From assembly GCA_963778895.1 (NCBI GenBank), contig CAVZVZ010000004.1, forward strand, positions 1-64,000: DNA of 64,000 bases, read 5' to 3'. Position numbers and translations under genes: made by a program. Positions 32,733 to 42,048 of the stretch are shown here, in pieces (position 1 is the stretch's first letter; each line of letters opens with the position of its first letter). The stretch comes from CAVZVZ01 sp963778895. Its GTDB lineage: Bacteria > Actinomycetota > Acidimicrobiia > Acidimicrobiales > Acidimicrobilacustridaceae. Below the pieces are notes generated by a model. The model was given only the letters and a program-made list of their open reading frames with translations. It was not told the origin of the DNA and searched no databases.

Positions 32733-33764
32733 ATGCGTCGAAAGCTGAGCGTCCTGGCCACCGCCATGATCATCGCCCCGTTCATCGGTCTGGCCAGTTC
32801 GCCGGCCGAGCTCCCGGTAACCGTTCCGGGTCAGACGTCCGCCGCAGGCGGCTCGCCGTCGCTCACCAATGTCACCGTCACCAACGCCGGCGACTTCGAC
32901 GAGGTGGTGTTCACCTTTGCCGGCAACGCGCTGCCCACCGTCGAGGCCACCTCCAAGTCACCTCCGTTCTACAACACGGCGGGCGACGTCGTGACCGTGC
33001 CGGGCAGCTCGTTCGTCAACGTACGGATGTCGCCGGCGAGCGGCGTCGACTTCGGACTCGGCTGCGGCACCACCGACCCGACTCCCGGTGCCGGCGAGAC
33101 GCTGGTCGGCGTGTACTTCAGCTGCTTCGACGGACTGAACGGCCCCGCCCCCGCGGTGCGTTCAGGGCGAGCCGTGCCGACTGGGTCGGCGAACGCGATC
33201 CTCGCCTCCACGTTCGACCAGCTCTTGGCCGGACCGACGCCGGCGGACACGACCGCGGGCCTCAGCTCGTTGTTCTCGAGCGCGACCAACGGCCTGCTGC
33301 TGTCGGCCGCCATCGCGCCAGACGGCACCGCCACGATCGACTTCGACCCGAGCCTGGCGACGACGATCCCGAACGCGAGCTCGAGCGCCGGCAGCAACGA
33401 GCTGTTGCGCCAACTCGACGCGACGGTGTTCCAGTTCTCGGGTGTGACGGCCGCGAACTACACGCTCGGCGGCAGCTGCACCGCGTTCTTCACGTGGCTG
33501 CAGATGTCCTGCACGCCGCGCGTCCCGAACGATGGGGCCGCCGCGCAGTACGCGGTGACCTACAACGGGCCCACCACGGTCACCGGATCGTCCGTCAACG
33601 TGACCCAAGCCGTGCAGCTCGAGGATTTCGAGGCCCAGTTGACCTGGGTCATCGGGCTGCACACGCAGACCGACGTGACGGTCACGACCGCCAGCTCGCC
33701 GGCCCGTGTCGTCGTCCGCGTGCCCCACGCCGTCGTGACCGCTCAGCCACGATTCACCGGCTGA
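32733..33764 (+). CDS. Secreted AMIN-like/GerMN-type protein ending in PRFTG
   Basis: ATG at 32733 with a signal peptide (KLSVLATAMIIAPFIGLASS). Residues ~45-110 (LTNVTVTNAGDFDEVVFTFA, SFVNVRMSPASG) resemble an AMIN-like beta domain. Residues ~180-265 (TIDFDPSLATTIPNASSSAG, SNELLRQLDATVFQF) resemble a GerMN domain. A final beta region (QLEDFEAQLTWVIGLHTQTD) leads to VVTAQPRFTG at the very end, the same terminal motif as the lipase at 5704 and the protein at 61868. No membrane anchor follows. 343 residues. The 3' end overlaps the convergent hydrolase by 22 bp. Confidence 0.75.
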   Translation: MRRKLSVLATAMIIAPFIGLASSPAELPVTVPGQTSAAGGSPSLTNVTVTNAGDFDEVVFTFAGNALPTVEATSKSPPFYNTAGDVVTVPGSSFVNVRMSPASGVDFGLGCGTTDPTPGAGETLVGVYFSCFDGLNGPAPAVRSGRAVPTGSANAILASTFDQLLAGPTPADTTAGLSSLFSSATNGLLLSAAIAPDGTATIDFDPSLATTIPNASSSAGSNELLRQLDATVFQFSGVTAANYTLGGSCTAFFTWLQMSCTPRVPNDGAAAQYAVTYNGPTTVTGSSVNVTQAVQLEDFEAQLTWVIGLHTQTDVTVTTASSPARVVVRVPHAVVTAQPRFTG

Positions 33765-34636
33765 GTCAGCTCGCGGGTCGCGGGCGTCCTGGTGCCGAGC
33801 GTGGTGTCGAGGAAGTCGAGCAACACCTCACACAACTGCTCGGGCGCCTCGACCTGTGGAAAATGTCCCACACCCTCGAGGATCTCGAGTCGGCTGTCGG
33901 GCATCAGCTCGTGGGCTTCGAAGGCGTGTGAGACGGGGATGATCGGATCATGGTCTCCCCACACGATCAACGTGGGCACGGCCGCGGCCAGATACAGCCG
34001 GTCGCGCGCACTGACGCTCTGTCCGCCCGGGTCGACGACCGACCGCAACGTGCGCAGGAACGCTTGGCGAGTTTCGGGGTCGGCGAGCGACGCGTACGCC
34101 TGCCACATCTCCGCGACACGCGGTGGGCGAACGCCCTGACGGTGGAGCCAGCGGCTCAACGCGTTGCCTTGATCGCGCACGAATCCGGGCACGGCAACCG
34201 GCAACACGAACTCGGAGCCAGGCAACGACAGCAACCGCAGGATCCAGTTCACGTCGCGCCCCAGCCCACCGCTGCTGACGAGCACCAGCCGTTCGCACAG
34301 GTCGGGATATTGGTAGGCGAACTGCATGGCGACGCCACCGCCGAGCGACTGCCCGACGATCGTGGCGCGCTCGACATCGAGGTGGCCCAACAGGTCGCGC
34401 AGGATGCTGGCGTGGGCGCCGAGCGAGTAGTCGCCGGCGGGCTTGGCCGATCGGCCGTGGCCGAGCAGGTCGGGGGCGACGACCCGATAGCGGGTGGCGA
34501 GCGTCGGTATGACCTCGCGCCACGTGGCCGAGCTACCCGCCATGCCGTGGATCAGCAGGACGACCGGCGCTCCTACCGGGCCGTCAACGCGGAACGTGAC
34601 ATCGTGGCCGTGGAGCGTGCAGGTGTCGATCGGCAT
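33743..34636 (-). CDS. Alpha/beta-hydrolase fold enzyme
   Basis: ATG at 34636. VVLLIHGMAGSSATWREVIP (H-G oxyanion), VVAPDLLGHGRSAKPAGDYS, VGQSLGGGVAMQFA with nucleophile Ser, WGDHDPIIPVSHA with Asp, and EGVGHFPQVEAPEQL with His give a complete triad. 297 residues, cytoplasmic. It resembles C-C or ester hydrolases of aromatic/lipid degradation. The substrate is open. Confidence 0.88.
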   Translation of the reverse strand: MPIDTCTLHGHDVTFRVDGPVGAPVVLLIHGMAGSSATWREVIPTLATRYRVVAPDLLGHGRSAKPAGDYSLGAHASILRDLLGHLDVERATIVGQSLGGGVAMQFAYQYPDLCERLVLVSSGGLGRDVNWILRLLSLPGSEFVLPVAVPGFVRDQGNALSRWLHRQGVRPPRVAEMWQAYASLADPETRQAFLRTLRSVVDPGGQSVSARDRLYLAAAVPTLIVWGDHDPIIPVSHAFEAHELMPDSRLEILEGVGHFPQVEAPEQLCEVLLDFLDTTLGTRTPATRELTQPVNRG

Positions 34637-34690
34637 CGGCTTCTGGATAACACCAGCGACCCCGGGCCCACAACGGTCGGAGGTCACTTC

Positions 34691-35590
34691 TCAGGCGTCG
34701 GGCTCGTCGAGCTGCAGGTAGCGCTCCCGGGCCTCGGCATACTCGGTCGGGTCGTTGACGATGTCGTCAGCCAATCGGAGGAGCTCCTCGGGGGCAGGGG
34801 CTCGCAAGGGATGCCGGGTGACGCTGCGAACGTTCCATCCCGACATCCCGGCGCCAAGGGCGACACCCACGAACGGCACCAGGCCGCGGGCGAACCGCGA
34901 GGCGGTGCGCTTCGCCAGCTGCTCCCCCAACCAGGTTGCGGCGTCGCGGGCCAACTTCGGCGACGCACGTCGACCCACCGACGTCGAGTAGCCCGCGGCC
35001 TCGGCCAGGTCGGTCAACACCACGTCAGGATCGGGCGAGCGATGCGCGCTCAGGTACTGCCGAGTGCGCGCCGAGGCCGCCACATAGCTCTCGAACACCT
35101 CGCCGACGACGGCCGAGAGGATCGCGACTGCAGCCGCCGTCCCGAGCGAGCCGTACACCGCGAGGGCTTCGGCCGCGGCCGCCGATCCGCCACCGACCGT
35201 CGCCACCGCGATGTGCCGACTGGTGCGTTCGCCTTTCAACGGGTAGTGCACCGCCGCGAAGATCACCACGCGTTGCGCCTGCAACAACCGGTCCGCCACG
35301 CGGCCCAGGGCCCGCTCGACGGTCGCCGAGCTCATGCCTCTCGTGCGGCGTAGACCGGCCACTTCGTCGTAGACATCGGCGGCGATGCCGTCCCACAGCT
35401 CGCGCAGCTCGGCCTGTACGGCGGGCGGCATCTTGTCGGTCCGTAGCCGGCGCGGCGCGGCCCGATCGAAGCGCAACCGTTCGGCCACTGCGGGCGGAAG
35501 ATCCGACAGCGCCAGATGCCGGGCCGGAACGGATGGCGCCGGTGGATCGAACGAAGGTGGATCGAACGGAGGGGGCATCGCGTCGGACAT
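34691..35590 (-). CDS. EcsC-like family protein
   Basis: ATG at 35590 (a GTG three codons earlier is possible). A Pro-rich N-terminus is followed by VAVATVGGGSAAAAEALAVY, AAAVAILSAVVGEVFESYVA, and FARGLVPFVGVALGAGMSGW. That last G-rich amphipathic segment is the hallmark of EcsC-like proteins (K/R-x-x-P-V-V-G...G-x-x-x-N). Role unknown. In Bacillus, EcsC accompanies an ABC transporter. It follows the response regulator gene by 13 bp. Confidence 0.6.
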   Translation of the reverse strand: MSDAMPPPFDPPSFDPPAPSVPARHLALSDLPPAVAERLRFDRAAPRRLRTDKMPPAVQAELRELWDGIAADVYDEVAGLRRTRGMSSATVERALGRVADRLLQAQRVVIFAAVHYPLKGERTSRHIAVATVGGGSAAAAEALAVYGSLGTAAAVAILSAVVGEVFESYVAASARTRQYLSAHRSPDPDVVLTDLAEAAGYSTSVGRRASPKLARDAATWLGEQLAKRTASRFARGLVPFVGVALGAGMSGWNVRSVTRHPLRAPAPEELLRLADDIVNDPTEYAEARERYLQLDEPDA

Positions 35591-35603
35591 CAGGCCCACG
35601 AGT

Positions 35604-36266
35604 CTACGGACGGCTCGGGCCCGCCACCCCGGACTCGTAGGCGATCACCACCAGCTGTGCCCGGTCACGAGCGTGCAACTTGCTGAGCAGCCGGCTCACG
35701 TGGGTCTTGGCCGTGGCGTGGCTCATGAAGAGCTCGTCGGCGATCTCGGCGTTCGACAGACCCTTCGCGACTGCCGCCAACACCTCGGCCTCGCGATCGG
35801 TGAGCGTGCTCAACTCCGGGTTGGGCTCGTGCTTGGTCTCGGCCGGTCGCTGAACGAAGTCGGCAATCAACCGGGTCGTGATCTTCGGGGCCAACAGGCT
35901 CTCGCCCGCGGCCACCACCCGAACCGCCGCCAACAGTTCCTCGGGCAGCGTGTCCTTCAAGAGGAAACCGCTCGCGCCGGCGCGCAGGGCCTCGTAGACG
36001 TACTCGTCGAGGTCGAACGTGGTGAGGATCAAGACCCGCGTCGTGTCGCCGTCGGCCATGATCCGCCGGGTCGCCTCGAGCCCGTCCATCTCCGGCATGC
36101 GGATGTCCATCAACATCACGTCCGGGTGGTGGTCAGCCACCAACGCGCAGGCCTCCGCACCGTCGGCCGCCTCACCGACGACTTCGATGTCGTTCGCCGA
36201 CTTCAACAAGACGGTGAACCCACTGCGGACCAGAGCCTGGTCATCGGCCACACCGACGCGGATCAT
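35604..36266 (-). CDS. NarL/LuxR-family response regulator
   Basis: This 220-residue protein has receiver MIRVGVADDQALVRSGF (acidic pair), PDVMLMDIRMPEMDGLEATR (phospho-Asp), and GASGFLLKDT (Lys). The C-terminal LuxR HTH is LTDREAEVLAAVAKGLSNAE, IADELFMSHATAKTHVSRLL. All switch residues are intact. Its start overlaps the histidine kinase stop by 4 bp. It probably binds the 7-2-7 palindrome at 37532 and controls the ABC exporter and its own operon. Confidence 0.92.
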   Translation of the reverse strand: MIRVGVADDQALVRSGFTVLLKSANDIEVVGEAADGAEACALVADHHPDVMLMDIRMPEMDGLEATRRIMADGDTTRVLILTTFDLDEYVYEALRAGASGFLLKDTLPEELLAAVRVVAAGESLLAPKITTRLIADFVQRPAETKHEPNPELSTLTDREAEVLAAVAKGLSNAEIADELFMSHATAKTHVSRLLSKLHARDRAQLVVIAYESGVAGPSRP

Positions 36267-37461
36267 GATCTGGTCGCGTCGGCGTAGGGAAGGTCGGCCG
36301 ACACCTTGAAGCCGCCGCCGGCAACGGGCCCGACATCGAGCGTGCCGCCGTAGACCGCGACCCGCTCCCGCATGCCCATCAGCCCGTGGCCGGTCTCGGT
36401 GGAACGACCGTTCACACCGCGCCCGTCGTCGCGCACTTCGATGTGCAGGGCGCCGGGCCGGTGCGCGACCGCCACGCGCGCCGTGGTGGGCCCCGCGTGC
36501 TTCAACACGTTGGTCAGCGCCTCTTGCACGATGCGGTAGCCGGTGAAGTCGACGCCGGGCGGCACCTCGTCGAGCGAGCCTTCCACCGTGACGTTCACGG
36601 GCACACCGGCGTCTCTGACCTCTTGCGCGAGCTTGTCCAAGTCACCGAGTCCAGGTGCCGGCGCATAGTTGGCACCGTCACCGTCGTCGCGCAGCACGCC
36701 CAGCAGCCGACGCAACTCGGCCAACGTCGATCGGCTCGTCGTCGGAGATGTTCTCGAGCGCCCTCTTCGCCTCGGCCGCGTCGGTGTCGGCCACGTGCAT
36801 CCCCACACCAGCCTGTACGGCGATGACACTCATGGAGTGCGCCATCACATCGTGCAGTTCCTGTGCGATGCGCAACCGCTCGTCGGCGATGGCCCGGGCC
36901 CGCTCTTCGTCCTGTTCGCGTTCGAGCATCTCGGCGCGTTCCTCGGCCGCCTCGAGCCGCAGCCGACGAGATTGCACCGCCCAACCGATGCCGACCGCCG
37001 CCGTATAGAGCATGGTGTTGCTGAAGACATCGCCGCCCGAGAAATCGGGGATGTCGATGATCCAGAGCATCACGAGCGAGCCCAGCATCAACGCGTAGGC
37101 GATGGCGATCTGGCGCGGGCGGCAATAGGCACCGACGGTGTAGATCCCGATGACGGCGAGAAAGGGAACCGCGCCGGTGCTGAAGTCGGCTCCGCCGAGG
37201 AGCACGATGCACACCGCCACCGCGACGAACGAACCCAAGGGGTACGTGCGCCGGAACGCCAGCGCCACCGTCGCGGCCAGAGTGATCAGAACGGCCAGCG
37301 CGTTCACCGGCTTGAAGTCGGCGCTGGTGCCGGTCGGCTCGACGACGACGCTCACGATCATCGGCGGCAATGAGCAGGCAGGCCAGCGCCGTGTCGGGCA
37401 CCCAGACGGGAAGGCTCCTGCCCCAGGCCCAGACCTGTTGTCCTCTCCCTATTACCGACAC
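36263..37461 (-). CDS. Sensor histidine kinase (HisKA_3 type), two frameshifts
   Basis: A GTG near 37461 begins VSVIGRGQQVWAWGRSLPVW. After a one-base break at about 37365 come four to five membrane segments (LAVLITLAATVALAF, SFVAVAVCIVLLGGA, ALMLGSLVMLWIIDI). The dimerisation box ERLRIAQELHDVMAHSMSVI holds the phospho-His. A second break near 36745 precedes STLAELRRLLGVLRDDGDGA and the ATPase: IVQEALTNVLKHAG (N box), VRDDGRGVNG (G box), GHGLMGMRERVAVYGG. It phosphorylates the regulator encoded next. Confidence 0.87.
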
Positions 37462-37531
37462 CGCGTTACCTGCACGCCGTAACCGTACGGCCGGGCCCGA
37501 GGCACCGCATCCATCCCCAGGCTGAGGTCGC

Positions 37532-37551
37532 GTACATCCCTGGATGTACGA
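37532..37551. promoter_or_regulatory. Perfect inverted repeat between the two-component operon and the ABC exporter
   Basis: CGTACATCC-CT-GGATGTACG: 9-bp arms and a 2-bp centre. Its core TACATCC-N2-GGATGTA has the 7-2-7 layout of NarL-family binding sites. It sits in the 230-bp divergent intergenic space, about 70 bp before the kinase start and 140 bp before the ABC gene. Confidence 0.7.
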
Positions 37552-37691
37552 GCACGCCCCCAATGCTGCTGAATCCCCAGCCCACGGGTGTAGCGACGAC
37601 CACCCCCAGGCCGACGACCCGCGGGGGCTCGAAGCGCATCGTGGCGGAAAGCCCCGAACGAGGGCTGCTGATCCCAAGGGGAGGAACCGTC

Positions 37692-38493
37692 ATGACCGTC
37701 ACTTACCAAGCACCGCAGTACGAGGTTCAGGCTGACAACGCAGTGAACGTCGCCGCCAAGGCCGTCGACGCCGTCAAGGTGTACGGCAAGGGTGAGGCCG
37801 AGGTACGAGCGCTCGACGGTGTCACCGTCGACTTCGCCACCGGCCAGTTCACGGCCATCATGGGCCCGTCGGGCTCGGGCAAGTCGACACTCATGCACAC
37901 GCTCGCTGGGCTCGACGATCTCACGTCGGGCTCGGTGTGGATCGGTGACACCGACCTCTCGACGCTCAACGACAAGAAGCTCACGATGCTCCGCCGCGAT
38001 CGCGTCGGATTCGTGTTCCAGGCCTTCAACCTCGTGCCCACGCTCGACGTGGCCGAGAACATCACGCTGCCGATGGCACTGGCCGGCCGCAAGCCCGACC
38101 AGCGCGTGGGTCGACAACGTGGTCGACATCGTGGGGCTCCGCAACCGCTTGAAGCACCGTCCCTCGGAGCTCTCCGGCGGACAGCAGCAGCGCGTGGCCG
38201 TAGCCCGTGCCCTGGCGAGCAAGCCCGAGATCGTCTTCGCCGACGAGCCGACCGGCAACCTCGACAGCCGGACCGGCGCCGAGGTGCTCGCCTTCATGCG
38301 CCAGGCCGTGCGCGAGTACGGCCAGACCATCGTGATGGTCACCCACGACCCGGTGGCGGCTTCGTACGCCGATCGGGCGATCTTCCTCGTCGACGGCCAG
38401 ATCGTCGACGAGATGCACCAACCCGACACCGATTCCGTCATCGACCGCATGAAGACACTCGGTCGCACCGAGATCAGCACTGGGAGGCACTGA
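37692..38493 (+). CDS. MacB/LolD-type ABC transporter ATP-binding protein, one frameshift
   Basis: ATG at 37692 follows AAGGGGAGGAACC. Walker A MGPSGSGKSTLMHTLAGLDD, Q-loop FVFQAFNLVPTLDVAENITL, signature ELSGGQQQRVAVARALASKP, Walker B EIVFADEPTGNLDSR and H-loop VMVTHDPVAASYADR are all present. One extra base at about 38105 breaks the frame between ...GRKPDQ and WVDNVVDIVGLRNRL. It energises the FtsX-like permease starting 2 bp after its stop. Both are divergent from the two-component system, a layout typical of stress- or antibiotic-responsive exporters. Confidence 0.9.
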
Positions 38494-38495
38494 TC

Positions 38496-41041
38496 ATGTT
38501 CCGGCTCACGATCAAGAACCTGTGGACGCACAAGGTGCGCTTCGCACTCACCGGCGTCGCCGTCGTTCTCGGCGTCGCCTTCATGGCGGGCACGATGGTG
38601 CTCACCGACACTATGGGCAAGACCTTCGACAACATGTTCGCCACCAGCAACGCGGGCACCGATGTCGTCGTGCAACAGCCCGAGACCGTCAAGGCCGACT
38701 TCGGCGACACTCGTGAGCGAGTGCCCGCATCGGCGATCGACACGATCAAGGGCGTCGACGGGGTGCAGGCGGCCGCCGGCAACGTCCAAGGCTTCGCCCA
38801 ATTGGTGAAAGCCGACGGAACGGTCGGATCGCTCGACGGCCTCGGCGCCACCATCGGGTCGAACTGGCTCGGTGACTCCAAGGTGAACCCGTTCCGCTTG
38901 AACTCGGGACACGCGCCCGAGGGCGACAACGAGGTCGTGCTCGACCGCAAGACCGTCGAGGACAACCACTGGGCTCTCGGTGACACGGTCAGCGTGATCG
39001 CCAAAGGTCAACCGACGCCGTTCACGCTTGTCGGTACCGCGATGTACGGCGAGCTCAGCGGCATGCCGGGCTCAACGCTCGTCGCGACGACCGACGCCAC
39101 GGCCCAACGGCTCTTCGCCGAGCCGGGCTACTACGACGTCATCGCCATCAGCGCGGCCGACGGTGTCGACAGCCGGCCGACCTGGCGACTCGCGTCGACA
39201 CCGCGCTGGGTGCAGGCACCTTCGACGTCAAGACGGGCGCAGCCCAGACGGCTTCGCAGCAGGACCAATTCAAATCGGACCTGTCCTTCTTCAACACCTT
39301 CCTGATGGCCTTCGCCTTCGTGGCGCTGTTCGTCGGCACGTTCATCATCTACAACACCTTCTCGATCCTGGCCGCACAACGCTCGAAGGACATGGCGATG
39401 CTGCGGGCGATCGGTGCGGGCCGCAAGCAACTGCTTCGGTCGATGCTGTTCGAGTCGGTCGCCATCGGCGTCATCGCCGGCGGTGTCGGCCTCGTCGCTG
39501 GCGTTGGCATGTCGTATGTGTTGAAGGGGCTGCTGGCCGCTGTCGGCCTCGAGATCCCGGGCGGTGCAACCGTCGTGTCGACGAGCACCATCGTGATCTC
39601 GTTCGTGGTCGGGGTGACCGTCACAGTCATCTCGGCGCTTGCACCAGCGATCAAAGCCAGCCGCGTGAAGCCGATCGCCGCACTGCGCGACGTGTCGGTC
39701 GATCGCTCGGCCGTCTCGCTGAAGCGCACGCTGGTCGGCCTGTCGGTCACCGGCCTCGGTGTCGCGGCGTTCGCCGCCGGCGTGGCTGGGAACGGGTCGG
39801 GTGCCCTGCAGTTGTTGGGCCTGGGTGCCATCACCACGATCATGGGTGTGTTCGTGCTCGGGCCGGTGATCGCTCGCCCGGTCATCAAGTTGATCGGTTG
39901 GCCTGTTGCCAAGGGTGGCGTCACGGGCGAGCTCGCCCGCGAGAACGCCACTCGCTCACCGAAGCGCACCTCGGCCACCGCGGCGGCGCTGATGGTCGGT
40001 GTGGCCCTGGTCGGGTTCATCACGATCCTGGCCTCGTCGACCAAGGCCTCCGTGGCCGACGCCGTCGACAAGTCGCTCCGGGCCGACTACGTGGTCGAGT
40101 CGGGTGCACAGAACGACGGTGGTTTCACGCCGGCGCTGGCATCACAGCTCGGTGCGCTGGACGACGTCGATGCCGTGGTGCCGCTGCGGTCGACGGCAGT
40201 CGGTGCCTTCGATGGCTCGTCAAGGGTGGAGGCCACCGACACCGCGACAATCGACTCGCTCTTCAAGGTGAACATGGTCGAAGGTTCGATGGCCGACGTC
40301 GGACCCGGCGAGGTGGCCGTCACCCGGCCCGTCGCCGAGAGCCATCACCTCACCATCGGCTCGACCGTCACCCTCACGTTCGCCCGAACGGGCGCCGTGC
40401 CGCTGACGGTTGCCGCCATCAACGAGCCGACGATGGACAGCAACGCTGGGTACTTGGTCGACCTGGCCACCTACGAAGCGAACGTCACCGACGTGTACGA
40501 CCAGAAGCTGTTCGTCAGCACGGTCGACTCCGTCGATGCCGCCGCCTCGAGAGCCGAGATGGAGGGCGTGCTGAACGCCTACCCCAACGCCAAGCTGCAG
40601 GATCAGGCCCAGTTCAAGCAGAGCATCACGCAGGACATCGATCGGATGCTCAACCTGATCTACGGCCTGCTGTTCCTCGCAGTGGTCATCGCGCTGATCG
40701 GCATCGCCAACACGTTGGCTCTGTCGATCCACGAGCGGCGCCGGGAGATCGGCCTGCTGCGGGCCGTCGGCATGACGCAGGGTCAGGTGCGCCGGGCCGT
40801 GCGCTGGGAAGCAGTGCTCATCGCCCTGCTGGGCACGGCACTGGGTGCGCTGCTCGCCATCGGTGGTGCCTGGGGCATCGTCCAGGCGTTGGCTGACCAG
40901 AACATCACCACCTTCGCCATCCCGACCGTGCAGATGATCATCATCACGCTGCTGGCCGGAGGCGCCGGTGTGGTGGCGGCGGTCGGACCGGCTCGCCGGG
41001 CAGCCAAGCTCGACGTGTTGGATTCGATCAGCGCCGGCTGA
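38496..41041 (+). CDS. FtsX/MacB-like ABC permease, one frameshift
   Basis: The protein has about 848 residues once one base is corrected near 39170. It starts MFRLTIKNLWTHKVRFALTG with a first membrane helix and a large MacB-like periplasmic domain. Two FtsX blocks follow: NTFLMAFAFVALFVGTFIIY then LAAQRSKDMAMLRAIGAGRK, and LIYGLLFLAVVIALIGIANT then HERRREIGLLRAVGMTQGQV. It probably extrudes or mechanotransmits to an envelope substrate. A strong hairpin (41064-41095) terminates the operon. Confidence 0.9.
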
Positions 41042-41063
41042 CGCTCACGCCATAGCCAAGCTG

Positions 41064-41095
41064 GGTGCGGGATCGACTCCGGTCGGTCCCGCACC
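41064..41095 (+). terminator. Strong hairpin after the ABC permease
   Basis: Arms GGTGCGGGA (41064-41072) and TCCCGCACC (41087-41095) pair perfectly. The stem continues through a T-G wobble and CGAC/GTCG to a 4-base loop, then TTCGCGTT. The stop codon is 23 bp upstream. Confidence 0.75.
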
Positions 41096-41181
41096 TTCGC
41101 GTTCGGCCCGTACGCGTTCGGCGGCAGAGTGGGGACCTTCGCCTCTGCCGCCTCGGTCCGTTTCGCGGTTTGCTCAGGACG

Positions 41182-42039
41182 ATGCCTGTGCCCTACACCA
41201 CCTCGTCGTTCACCCACGACGGCCATCAGCTCGTCTATGACACCTACGGCCGAGGCGATCGGCTGGTGATCTATCTCCACGGCCTGCTCGTCGACTCCGA
41301 CATGAACCGCGGCATCGCGTTGGCTCTGGCCGAGCAAGGCAACAAGGTCGTGCTGCTCGATCTGCTCGGTCATGGGCGCAGCGCCAAGCCCCCACACGCC
41401 TCCGAGTACCGCATCGATACGTACAGCGAGCAGGTGTTCGGTTTGATGAATCACCTGAACGCCCGACAGGCGGTGCTGGGCGGGATGTCGCTCGGCGCGA
41501 ACGTGAGCCTGTTCGCGGCCAGCCGCGAGCCCGAACGGGTCCGGGGTCTGCTTCTGGAGATGCCCGTTCTCGAACGGGCGGTGCCCACCGCCGCGATGTT
41601 GTTCGCACCGCTCGTGGTGATGGTGCATTACGGCAGGCCCCTCTTGGGGTTCACCTCGCGAGTGTTCGAACGACTACCCCGCACTCCGATCGCAGCCCTG
41701 AACAGCGTGCTGCAGACTGCAGCGCTGCCCCCGGACGCCATGGCGGCGATTCTGCACGGCGTCTTGGTCGGTCCCGTCGCGCCTACTCAAGAGGAGCGCG
41801 AGAACATCGACGCTCCGACGTTGATCCTGGCGCACGCCTACGACCTCATCCATCCCTTCGACGACGCCGAGAACCTGGCCTCGCAACTACCGCATGCCGA
41901 GCTCGTCCACGCCCGCTCGCCCCTCGAGCTACGCGTGCGGCCTCGGCGGCTCACCGCGGAGATGGCCAGCTTCGTCGAGCGCGTGTGGGCCGACGACGAA
42001 CCCGGTGAGCAGCCATCGCAGCTGCGCGCCACCTCATAG
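41182..42039 (+). CDS. Alpha/beta-hydrolase fold protein
   Basis: ATG at 41182. LVIYLHGLLVDSDMNRGIAL, VVLLDLLGHGRSAKPPHAS, LGGMSLGANVSLFAA (nucleophile Ser), LAHAYDLIHPFDDAENL (Asp). The usual C-terminal His is not obvious: the expected region reads HARSPLELRVRPRRL, so activity is less certain than for the hydrolase at 33743. 285 residues. It is followed by a WS/DGAT acyltransferase 10 bp later, which suggests lipid metabolism. Confidence 0.82.
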   Translation: MPVPYTTSSFTHDGHQLVYDTYGRGDRLVIYLHGLLVDSDMNRGIALALAEQGNKVVLLDLLGHGRSAKPPHASEYRIDTYSEQVFGLMNHLNARQAVLGGMSLGANVSLFAASREPERVRGLLLEMPVLERAVPTAAMLFAPLVVMVHYGRPLLGFTSRVFERLPRTPIAALNSVLQTAALPPDAMAAILHGVLVGPVAPTQEERENIDAPTLILAHAYDLIHPFDDAENLASQLPHAELVHARSPLELRVRPRRLTAEMASFVERVWADDEPGEQPSQLRATS

Positions 42040-42048
42040 GCGCGGACC

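Noticed and set aside
37452..39011. 519-residue minus-strand frame over the ABC transporter genes
   Set aside because: Antisense shadow spanning two well-supported genes and their promoter.
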